Source of the DNA: ZC4RG25 sp041687075
GTDB lineage: Bacteria; Pseudomonadota; Alphaproteobacteria; Rhizobiales; Hyphomicrobiaceae
Assembly: GCA_041687075.1 (NCBI GenBank)
Contig: JAWLCO010000047.1
Coordinates: forward strand, 1-28,891
Length of the DNA: 28,891 nucleotides
Reading direction: 5' to 3'
The position numbers and the translations under genes were made by a program. The notes below the pieces were generated by a model. It worked only from the letters and a program-made list of their open reading frames with translations. It was not told where the DNA came from and ran no database searches. This document shows positions 15,528-22,451 of the stretch, one piece after another (the stretch's first letter is position 1; each line of letters starts with the position of its first letter).

Positions 15528-16727
15528 ATGACAACGATCGCCACGGCTTCGCACCGCCCGCTCCTGCCCATCCTGCTGGCGCTCAGCGGGGCACATCTGC
15601 TCAACGACCTGATCCAGTCGATGATCCCGGCCATGTACCCTCTTTTCAAGGAGGCGTACGGGCTGGACTTCGTACAGATCGGGCTGATCACACTTGCTTT
15701 TCAGGTGACCTCGTCGCTGCTGCAGCCGTTGCTCGGCTTCGTCACGGATCGCAAGCCCTGGCCCTACGCGATGGTGGCGGGGATGGCTGCCACGCTTTCA
15801 GGTCTGCTCGGGATGGCTTTCGCGGGCAGCTACGGCGTGTTGCTCGTTTCCGCGGCCATGGTCGGGCTTGGGTCGGCCGTGTTTCATCCGGAAGCCACCC
15901 GCATGGCGCGCCATGCGGCAGCTGGCGAGCAGGGATTTGCGCAAGGCATCTTTCAGATCGGCGGGCATGCGGGATATGCCGTCGGGCCGTTGCTCGCAGC
16001 CATGATCGTCGTTCCCCGTGGGCAGACGAGCCTCGCCTGGATTTCAGTGGTGGCGATCGCGGCGATGGTGCTGATGGCGTGGACGGGTGCCCGATACGTC
16101 GAGATGCGCCGTTCCCAGGCCGCCGCCGGCAAAGCGAATCCGGTGGGCACGGCGGCGCCGGATCTGGCCGTCAGACACGTGCTGATGGCGATGGCGATCC
16201 TGATCGTTCTTCTGCTGTCGAAAAATGCGTATACGGCTGCATTCACCTCCTATTACACCTTTTACCTGATCGAGCGGTTCGGAGTGAGCGTGCAGTTCTC
16301 GCAGCTCATGCTGTTCCTTTACCTGTTCGTCGGTGCGATCGGCGTGATCGCCGGCGGCATGGTTGGTGACCGGATCGGCCGCTACCGCGTGATCCTGATA
16401 TCCATTCTGGGGTCGCTGCCCTTCGCGCTGCTGCTGCCCTATGCGAACCTGTTCTGGACCGGCGTGCTCAGTGTCGTGATCAGCCTCATCATGGCGAGTG
16501 CCTTCGCCTCCATTCTCATCTACGCGATCGACCTGGTGCCGCACCGCGTGGGTCTCGTGGGCGGGCTCTTCTATGGCTTGGCGTTCGGGCTCGGCGGGCT
16601 GGCGGCTGCGGCCCTCGGTCTGCTCGCGGACAACATGGGCATCATTGCGGTGTTCAAACTCTGCGCCGCGCTACCGGCGTTGGGATTGCTGGCCTTCTGG
16701 CTTCCGCGCACATCGACTGCGCGATGA
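15528..16727 (+). CDS. fsr: MFS transporter, fosmidomycin-resistance (Fsr) type
   Basis: This 399-residue protein has 12 predicted membrane helices of the major facilitator superfamily. The N-terminal GAHLLNDLIQSMIPAMYPLF (22-40) and DRKPWPY (74-80) are characteristic of Fsr-type exporters as I know them, and loop GDRIGRYR in the second half is the MFS motif. E. coli Fsr exports fosmidomycin and related compounds, but natural substrates of chromosomal homologues are usually unknown. The ATG at 15528 is chosen because the fold begins there; the frame is open to TTG 15492. A four-codon frame (ATG 15517, stop 15529-15531) with the better ribosome binding site GAGG (15509-15512) overlaps this start as ATGA. 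The gene follows the RND pump by 122 bases and may be cotranscribed. Confidence 0.88.
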   Translation: MTTIATASHRPLLPILLALSGAHLLNDLIQSMIPAMYPLFKEAYGLDFVQIGLITLAFQVTSSLLQPLLGFVTDRKPWPYAMVAGMAATLSGLLGMAFAGSYGVLLVSAAMVGLGSAVFHPEATRMARHAAAGEQGFAQGIFQIGGHAGYAVGPLLAAMIVVPRGQTSLAWISVVAIAAMVLMAWTGARYVEMRRSQAAAGKANPVGTAAPDLAVRHVLMAMAILIVLLLSKNAYTAAFTSYYTFYLIERFGVSVQFSQLMLFLYLFVGAIGVIAGGMVGDRIGRYRVILISILGSLPFALLLPYANLFWTGVLSVVISLIMASAFASILIYAIDLVPHRVGLVGGLFYGLAFGLGGLAAAALGLLADNMGIIAVFKLCAALPALGLLAFWLPRTSTAR

Positions 16728-17078
16728 GAGTGCCGAGGACGGAGTTGCTCGTCGCACCGCGGCCGGCCTTACCCGGTGACGCGTTGAACCTGGGCCACGG
16801 CCGATCGCTTCATCTCGCGGGCGTGACCGATTGGCGATAGACCTTGCGGGAGGTGGAGGTTAACGTTCTGGGTGTTCAATGCAGGGGAGTGGCGCTGTTC
16901 GATATCATCGCGCGAGGATCATGATCGCCATAGCAGCGTTGGTATCGTAACGGTGCGCCGCGTTGAAATTCCGGGACGTCCAGGCGGTTTGCAACAGCCG
17001 AGCCGCAAGCTGGGAACGCGGCACCCGGACGACGCTTCCGGGGATCGGGGAAATGGCTCGGAGCCTCATCGAACCTTC
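16728..17078. other. Non-coding stretch before the carboxypeptidase gene
   Basis: These 351 bases hold no gene I can support. The carboxypeptidase frame is open through part of it (from about 16872), but the translation there is rich in Arg, Ser and Gly and lacks a fold-like pattern. A palindrome GATCATGATC lies near 16917-16926. No convincing promoter hexamers or terminator were found. Confidence 0.4.
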
Positions 17079-18107
17079 ATGCGCAAGCTGCGGAGCACAA
17101 ACGGGATGATTTTGAGCCGGACCGTCTTGATCGCGCTGATCTGCGCCGGGTTTCTGATGCCGGCAGGCGCACAGGCCGGACCGAAGCTGCTTTTCGATTC
17201 TGCAAGCGGCAAGGTTCTCTATGCCGAGGACGTCGATGACCGGTGGTATCCGGCATCGCTGACGAAGCTGATGACGGCTTACGTCGTCTTCGAGGCCTTG
17301 AAGGCGGGGAAAATCACGCCGGAGTCGAAGATCACCACGAGCGAAGCGGCGCACGCGCAGCCGCCGAGCAAGATTGGCCTGCCGGTCGGTGGCGAGATGA
17401 GCGTCGAGCTGGCCTTGCAGGCGCTGATCGTCAAGTCGGCCAACGACGTGGCCGTGATGCTGGCGGAAGCCGTCGGCGGCAGCGAGCAGGCATTCGTTGA
17501 GCGGATGAACGCAACGGCGCGCCGTCTCGGCATGACGAACACGAGCTACGTCAATCCCAACGGACTTCCGGCCCCGGAGCAAATCACGACGGCGCGTGAT
17601 CTGGCCAAGCTGTCGATGGCCGTGACACGTGACTTTCCCGAGTACCGCCACCTCTGGGCTCAGTCCGATTTCCGCATCGGCAAGCGCCGGATCGGCTCGC
17701 ACAACAGCCTTCTCAAGACCTATGAAGGTGCGGACGGCCTGAAGACAGGCTTCATCTGTGACTCCGGGTTCAATATGGTGGCAAGCGCAACCCGAGATGG
17801 GCGGCAGCTCATGGCTGTGGTGCTGGGGGAGCCGTCGGGCAAGGAGCGGGCGCTGCGTGCCACGAGCCTGCTCGACCACGGCTTTGCGACCTACGGCTGG
17901 AAGGTGCTGTTCGGCGCGCCGACGCTCGACACGCTGCCGGTCTCGAGCGATCCGAAGCCGGTGGTGAGCGTGCGCGATACCGTGACGTCGTGGAGTTGCG
18001 GCCGGCGGCCGGCGCGCGTTGTCAAGAAGGGCGGCGCCCGGAAGCCAGCTGCCAAGCCAAGAGCATCGACCGCTGCCCAGGCGCCATCAGCTGCAAGAAC
18101 TCAGTAG
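17079..18107 (+). CDS. D-alanyl-D-alanine carboxypeptidase (PBP5/6, DacF-like)
   Basis: This 342-residue periplasmic enzyme trims the terminal D-Ala from peptidoglycan pentapeptides. A signal peptide covers residues 1-33 with cleavage after AQA. The serine peptidase S11 motifs are complete: S60-LT-K63 in PASLTKLM, S120-A-N122 in KSANDVAVML and K222-T-G224 in GLKTGFICDSGF. After the catalytic domain a short C-terminal region ends in a Lys/Ala/Pro-rich tail (KKGGARKPAAKPRAS) in place of a SPOR domain or amphipathic anchor, so the tail may bind the wall by charge; this is inferred. The start at ATG 17079 gives a good signal peptide; ATG 17106 with CGGAG 11 bases upstream would also do. The neighbouring genes are transport and glycosyltransferase functions of the envelope. 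Confidence 0.93.
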   Translation: MRKLRSTNGMILSRTVLIALICAGFLMPAGAQAGPKLLFDSASGKVLYAEDVDDRWYPASLTKLMTAYVVFEALKAGKITPESKITTSEAAHAQPPSKIGLPVGGEMSVELALQALIVKSANDVAVMLAEAVGGSEQAFVERMNATARRLGMTNTSYVNPNGLPAPEQITTARDLAKLSMAVTRDFPEYRHLWAQSDFRIGKRRIGSHNSLLKTYEGADGLKTGFICDSGFNMVASATRDGRQLMAVVLGEPSGKERALRATSLLDHGFATYGWKVLFGAPTLDTLPVSSDPKPVVSVRDTVTSWSCGRRPARVVKKGGARKPAAKPRASTAAQAPSAARTQ

Positions 18108-18390
18108 TATTCCGGGCCATAGCTTCGAATCGAGTGCCAGCCATGCGTGGCCACACACGCGGGGGCCCGTGCGCAGTGGCAATACTGCCATCGCATCTCG
18201 GGAATTGTGATTGGCTGATATCTGAGACGTCTTCGCGGCTCGCTCGGGGGCGTGTAAGCTGAGGGCAAAGTCAAACCGATTTTGCCCGTGCTCCTCACAA
18301 CCCAAGCGATCTCATGACGAGTGCCGTGGAAGCGGACTGCGGGACGGCTTGCCGGGTGGCCGCTTCCAGACTGCCACCTGAGCGCGGCTG

Positions 18391-20169
18391 ATGCCCGGCC
18401 AGCTCTTCGCAAAATACGACGCGTGGGTGAGCAACGCCCTCGCCTGGTGTACTGCGACGCGGATGCGCGCTTCGGTCGTGCTCGTCCTGATGTGTCTCGT
18501 GCTGTTCGTGCCCGGCGTCTTCTCGCGCCCGCCCGTAGACCGGACAGAAGTGCGCTATGCAATCTCGGCGCGCATAATGCTTAAGACCGGCGACTGGCTC
18601 GTCCCTCGGGACCGGAAGGGCGCAGAAGTCGGCAGACCTGTCGGCATCCTTTGGCTTCAGGCGCTGTCAGCCAGGCTCTTTGGCCCGAAGACCCATGACG
18701 CGATCTGGGCCTATCGCCTGCCGTCGCTGGCAGGGGCCATATTGGCAGTGCTGTTCCTGTTCCTGGGAATGCGCTCAGTGGTCGGGGATCAAACGGCATT
18801 CTGCGCTTCCGTTCTGGCGGCCCACTCTCTCCTCCTGGCTCTGCAGGCGCGGCTGGCTTTGCCCCAGGCCGGTGCGCTCGCCGCGGCGGTTGCCTCACAG
18901 ACGAGTCTCGCCCGGCTTTACCTCGGACAGCTCTATCTCGGACCGTCCTCTCGAAAGCGCATCGTACTCACGTTCTGGGCTGCGGTCGGAGCGGGAATTC
19001 TCCTCAACTCGTTGATCGTCCCAATCCTCGCCATTCTCACCATTGCCGGGCTGTGCATTCAGGACCGGACCCTCAAATGGCTGGCCGGGCCGGGCCACGG
19101 GCTCGGCCTCTTGCTGGGGCTGGCGATTGCGGCACCTTGGCCGCTTTCGTTCTGGCTTTCCATCGCGGACCCGTCGCCCGACCCGCGCCTGTCACTTGTC
19201 GCGTGGCTGTCGCTGGTCGTGGATGCCCAGCACATGAATTACGAGGCCTTTCCCGGCAGCTTCGTCCTGATGGGGTGGGTTGGCCTGTTGCCATGCATTC
19301 TGCTCGTCTATGCCTCGGGTCAGTCGCTCTGGTGGAATCGAAAGCTGCCGATCAACCGTTTCCTGCTGGCATGGGTCGTGCCTTACATTGCCGTGCTGGA
19401 GCTCGTCTCAGACAAGCCGCCGCTCTACATGGTGCAGTACGCACTGCCGGCGCTCGCGGTGGCCATCGCACTGCGGGTCACGAAAAATCCAGTTCTGGGT
19501 CCGCCCCAGGCAGTCGCGGCTCCCCGTTGGTCCCGTGCAGTCTGGGCTCTACTGGGAATCGGTCTTGGGTCCGCTTCTCTCTGGTTGCAGATGTGGTCCG
19601 GGGGGCCTTTCAGCTTCCTGATCGTAGCGACCGCGGTTTCAGTGATGGTCCTGTTCGCTGCCACGGCCATCGCCTGGCCGCACTGCGGCCCCCTCGCAGC
19701 TACCAGCTTCTCTCTTGCGGGCGCCGCTGCCGCCTACTGGCTGGTGATGGCCTTTATTCTGCCTCCCACGTCGAAGGCGTGGCCGAGTGTCCGCCTGACA
19801 GAATTGAGGGATGCGCTACGCACCTGCTATCCGGATCCGCCGGTCATTGCCGGCTATTCTGAACCGAGTGCTACGTTTCTGATGGGTTCCGAAACCGTGT
19901 TTGCGACCGGGTCCGCCGTTCCGGCCTACCTCGGCGAGAATCCGCGTGCCCTGGCGATCATCGAGCGGTCGCATTTGCACCGGTTCGAGCAGGCCGTGCA
20001 GACCCACGGAGGTGAGGCACCCGTCCGGGTGGCCTGCATTTCCGGCCGCCATCCATTCTCATCGAGAAGAAATCAATTCTTCGCGGTCTATGCCGAACCG
20101 CCAATTCCGCTCAACCCAGCCTGCAATCCGCCGCCGCAATTCCGCTGCCCGGATTCGTCACGGCGCTAA
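18391..20169 (+). CDS. ArnT-like membrane glycosyltransferase (GT39/GT83 superfamily)
   Basis: This 592-residue protein has about 11 to 13 membrane helices and belongs to the dolichol/undecaprenyl-phosphate-sugar dependent transferases related to ArnT and protein mannosyltransferases. The first periplasmic loop after helix 1 has PPVDRTEVRYAISARIML followed by GDWLVP and GRPVGILWLQALSARLFG, the family layout with D50, E53, R55 and Y56. Related rhizobial proteins usually read DRDEAR and KKPVG here, so T52 and R in place of the first Lys are notable. A C-terminal soluble part after about residue 480 includes several Cys. The role is likely sugar transfer to lipid A, a polysaccharide or a protein, unknown in detail. 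The start ATG 18391 has no strong ribosome binding site. It converges with the CAP lipoprotein, 13 bases apart. Confidence 0.85.
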   Translation: MPGQLFAKYDAWVSNALAWCTATRMRASVVLVLMCLVLFVPGVFSRPPVDRTEVRYAISARIMLKTGDWLVPRDRKGAEVGRPVGILWLQALSARLFGPKTHDAIWAYRLPSLAGAILAVLFLFLGMRSVVGDQTAFCASVLAAHSLLLALQARLALPQAGALAAAVASQTSLARLYLGQLYLGPSSRKRIVLTFWAAVGAGILLNSLIVPILAILTIAGLCIQDRTLKWLAGPGHGLGLLLGLAIAAPWPLSFWLSIADPSPDPRLSLVAWLSLVVDAQHMNYEAFPGSFVLMGWVGLLPCILLVYASGQSLWWNRKLPINRFLLAWVVPYIAVLELVSDKPPLYMVQYALPALAVAIALRVTKNPVLGPPQAVAAPRWSRAVWALLGIGLGSASLWLQMWSGGPFSFLIVATAVSVMVLFAATAIAWPHCGPLAATSFSLAGAAAAYWLVMAFILPPTSKAWPSVRLTELRDALRTCYPDPPVIAGYSEPSATFLMGSETVFATGSAVPAYLGENPRALAIIERSHLHRFEQAVQTHGGEAPVRVACISGRHPFSSRRNQFFAVYAEPPIPLNPACNPPPQFRCPDSSRR

Positions 20170-20182
20170 TGCGAAAACGGCC

Positions 20183-20848
20183 TTACTGGCGGGCGCCGAG
20201 GACGAGCGTCCAGAACGTCTTGAACTCGGTCTTGGGATCCTGCACCAGGGCGATGCCCATGTGCTGAGCGTCGGCCATGAGCAGGTTCTTGTTGTGGCCC
20301 GGGCTCGCCTTCCAGCCCTTCAGAACCTCCTCGAAGCTGGCCTGTCCGGTACCCACGTTCTCGGCGGCGAGTCGCGCCTCGTAGCCGGCGCGCTTCACGC
20401 GATCCCACGGGTTGGAGCCATCCGAGCCGTAGTGGGAGATCCGGTCCCAGCGGGCCAGGTCACGCGAGTGGGCCTTTGCCGCGTTCGTCAGCTCGGGGTT
20501 GAGGCGAAGCGGCTTCAGGCCGTGCTTCTTGCGATAGTCGTTGATCAGCTTGCGGGCGTACTCGGAATCGAGCCGCGTGGTCGAGTAATCGCGGCCGGAT
20601 AGTGCGCCGGGCGACGGCTTCTCGAAAGAGTTCTGGGGGGCGCTGTCCTGCAGACTCGCGACGCGCTGGCCACGGGAGCTCGAAGACGGCCGCTCAGTGC
20701 CGCCGCTATTGCCCAGGAGCCCAAAGGAGGGGCTCGTTGGCTGCGTCTCTGCACCGGACTCCCCGAAGCCGAAGGAGAGTGGCGCCGAGCCGAGGCTGCA
20801 CCCCGGCAGCATCATAGCGAGGAAGATAGGAAGCACGACGCGATACAT
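20183..20848 (-). CDS. CAP-domain (SCP/PR-1-like) lipoprotein
   Basis: This 221-residue protein has a lipoprotein signal with lipobox LPGC and C17 as the acylated residue. A Ser/Gly/Pro-rich linker runs to about residue 90, followed by a CAP domain at about 94-220. Typical CAP elements are INDYRKKHGL, AHSRDLA with H127, AENVGTG with E163, PGHNKNLL with H185 and the final strand FWTLVLG. H127, E163 and H185 fit the metal or ligand pocket of the family. Bacterial CAP proteins are extracytoplasmic and mostly of unknown function. The ATG at 20848 follows GGGAG seven bases upstream. A perfect CtrA-type site lies 52-67 bases upstream of the start, suggesting cell-cycle control. Confidence 0.9.
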   Translation of the reverse strand: MYRVVLPIFLAMMLPGCSLGSAPLSFGFGESGAETQPTSPSFGLLGNSGGTERPSSSSRGQRVASLQDSAPQNSFEKPSPGALSGRDYSTTRLDSEYARKLINDYRKKHGLKPLRLNPELTNAAKAHSRDLARWDRISHYGSDGSNPWDRVKRAGYEARLAAENVGTGQASFEEVLKGWKASPGHNKNLLMADAQHMGIALVQDPKTEFKTFWTLVLGARQ

Positions 20849-20899
20849 CCGGATACTCCCGCTCCGAAGCGGACCAGCTTGCAGGATCGCCCAAGGCGG

Positions 20900-20915
20900 T
20901 TAAGGCAGCGTTAAC
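20900..20915 (-). promoter_or_regulatory. CtrA binding site
   Basis: TTAAGGCAGCGTTAAC fits the full CtrA consensus TTAA-N7-TTAAC exactly. It overlaps the 12-base palindrome AGCGTTAACGCT (20907-20918). CtrA is the alphaproteobacterial cell-cycle response regulator. The site lies about 50 bases upstream of the CAP lipoprotein start and about 350 bases before the winged-helix gene, so the lipoprotein is the likelier target. Confidence 0.6.
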
Positions 20916-21171
20916 GCTAACGGCTGGTAAGCATGTCACAGCGGCGGCCTGGCGCGCCGCCAGATGCCCGAGGTGCTTCGACCCTGTCCGTCAGCCCCTG
21001 CAATTGGCCCCATGACCATGACGGTAGTGGGGCGACGGGGCGGCGGCTTGTTGGCAGTTTGCCGTCTGAGTGTTGCCGCTGGGGCAGGGTCGGCCCGGAA
21101 AGCGGCCGATTAGCACTTGGCACCGCGCTGTCGATCCGGAGAATTGGAAAAGTCTTAAGTGATTCGTGCGG

Positions 21172-21200
21172 CTGGCGAACACGCCAGACGCTGGCGTTTT
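21172..21200 (+). terminator. Attenuator-like alternative hairpins in the leader of the ATPase module
   Basis: Three complementary six-base blocks occur in a row: CTGGCG (21172-21177), AACA, CGCCAG (21182-21187), ACG, CTGGCG (21191-21196), then TTTT (21197-21200). Blocks two and three form a terminator hairpin with a T run, while blocks one and two form a competing hairpin that would prevent it. The ATG of the winged-helix gene is 66 bases downstream. Whether it works as an attenuator is not shown. Confidence 0.45.
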
Positions 21201-21265
21201 CGCGCGCCGGCTTCAGCGCAGCAGGAAGTGGACAGTCTTTAGCCCGGCCGGGAGGTCGAGAGGAG

Positions 21266-22414
21266 ATGAGCACAGCCGTGTTGGCAGAACCGCGGGACGA
21301 TGCCGTTGCTCCGGCCATCGGCCTTATGGTGCTGGCGCGGGCCGCGACCGAGCATGGCGCGACGCAAGCCGAGATCGTGCGCGATCTGGCCCCGTACGTC
21401 GGCCACAAGCTCGCGCCGGCAGCGTGGCGCGAAACCGTTGCCCGTTCGATCACCGGCCTTGCGGTCCAGGGCCTCGCCGGCGTCACCCGAAATCGGGTCG
21501 AACTGACGACAGCGGGCCGTGAAGCGGTGCAGAAGGAGCTCGGTGGCAGGCCACTGCCGCGCGTGTGGGGGGAAATTCGGGACGTGCGGCTCATCGCCCG
21601 GGCGCTGGGCATCGAGACAGAGGCGAATGCCCGGATCAAGCGTCTGGCGAAGCCGGACGGCCTGCGGGCCGCCATCCTGCAGCGTGGCTACGGCCTGAAG
21701 CTCCGGGGTGCGGCAAGCCCGGCACGACTCAGGCAGGCACTGGCGGTAGTGGCGCTGGAACGCGCGTTCGGCAACACGCTGAAGGGCAGCATCGGCTCGC
21801 GAACCGGTCTGTCCGCCAAGGCCGGGCGGCTGCTCGCAGGGCAGCTTTCGCACCGGCCACGCGATTTCGGCACAGACAGCCGCTTGGTGGCGGCGCTGGC
21901 TGCCGAGCAAGTCGGCGCGTTCCAGACGGATGCCGATGCACTGAGAACTGCCATCCTGCGCAATTTCGTGACGCAGTCACTGTCGCCCTCGTCATCGGCG
22001 CCAGCCGCTGCGGCGGCAAAACCCGCCGTACCTAAGGTCGTCGCGCCGGCCGCTCGCCAGACGGCGGTCGTCGTGCCCGGGCCTCGGCCGGCGCGTCCGG
22101 CCGCAGCGAACCGGCCTGATCTCGAGGGATTTGCCGGTGTGGTCCTCAAAGCCGCTGCTGCCCATGCCGAAGGGTGGCCCGGCAACCGCAAGGCGTTCAT
22201 CTCGCGGGTCTGGCTGGCAATCGAAGCGCAGTATCCGGAATGGGGCCTCACCGAGATCGAGTTCAAGGCCATGCTGGCGGAGGCGCACCGCACCGGCCAC
22301 GTGGTACTCGCCAACGCCGACCTGAAGGACAAGAAGAGCCTGAAGGACCTGCAGGACTCGGCAGTGGCCTACAAGAATACCGTCTGGCACTTCATCAGGG
22401 TCGATAACGAGTGA
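21266..22414 (+). CDS. Winged-helix-like protein, partner of the dual ATPase
   Basis: I do not recognise a named family for this 382-residue protein. Residues 15-90 look like a winged helix (helices IGLMVLARAATEHGA and AAWRETVARSITGLAVQG, then a wing VTRNRVELTTAGREAV). A helical middle region (100-238) has several Arg and Lys. An Ala/Pro-rich flexible linker runs at 240-285. A C-terminal domain at 286-382 (FISRVWLAIEAQYPEWGLTEIEFKAMLAEA, then VVLANADLKD and a WHFIRV end) could be a second winged helix. No membrane segment or catalytic motif is seen. The ATG at 21266 is chosen for GGGAGG at about 21250 plus AGGAG directly ahead of it. The ATPase gene starts 37 bases after the stop, so the two are almost surely one operon; this protein may bind DNA and guide the ATPase. 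Confidence 0.8.
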   Translation: MSTAVLAEPRDDAVAPAIGLMVLARAATEHGATQAEIVRDLAPYVGHKLAPAAWRETVARSITGLAVQGLAGVTRNRVELTTAGREAVQKELGGRPLPRVWGEIRDVRLIARALGIETEANARIKRLAKPDGLRAAILQRGYGLKLRGAASPARLRQALAVVALERAFGNTLKGSIGSRTGLSAKAGRLLAGQLSHRPRDFGTDSRLVAALAAEQVGAFQTDADALRTAILRNFVTQSLSPSSSAPAAAAAKPAVPKVVAPAARQTAVVVPGPRPARPAAANRPDLEGFAGVVLKAAAAHAEGWPGNRKAFISRVWLAIEAQYPEWGLTEIEFKAMLAEAHRTGHVVLANADLKDKKSLKDLQDSAVAYKNTVWHFIRVDNE

Positions 22415-22451
22415 CAGGGTTCATCTGTCCGCGTTTGGGGATTTTGGGATC

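Larger units (their letters stand above)
20849..21265. other. Divergent region between the CAP lipoprotein and the ATPase module
   Basis: These 417 bases hold control signals rather than a supported gene: a CtrA-type site (20900-20915), hairpin CTGGCG-CGC-CGCCAG (20949-20963) and the attenuator-like pair at 21172-21200. The frame of the following gene stays open back to about 20933, but the added residues are low in fold-like pattern. A 33-codon frame at 21012-21113 has a weak ribosome binding site. Confidence 0.5.

Noticed and set aside
16920..16949. Nine-codon frame before the carboxypeptidase gene
   Set aside because: Too short to support, and the ribosome site spacing is poor.
21012..21113. 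33-codon leader peptide before the attenuator-like hairpins
   Set aside because: The ribosome binding site is weak, no regulatory codon run is seen, and the stop is 58 bases from the first hairpin block.
20933..21265. N-terminal extension of the winged-helix protein to an upstream start
   Set aside because: The extra residues are Arg/Gly/Ser-rich and would include the hairpin region; the ATG at 21266 has a much better ribosome site.
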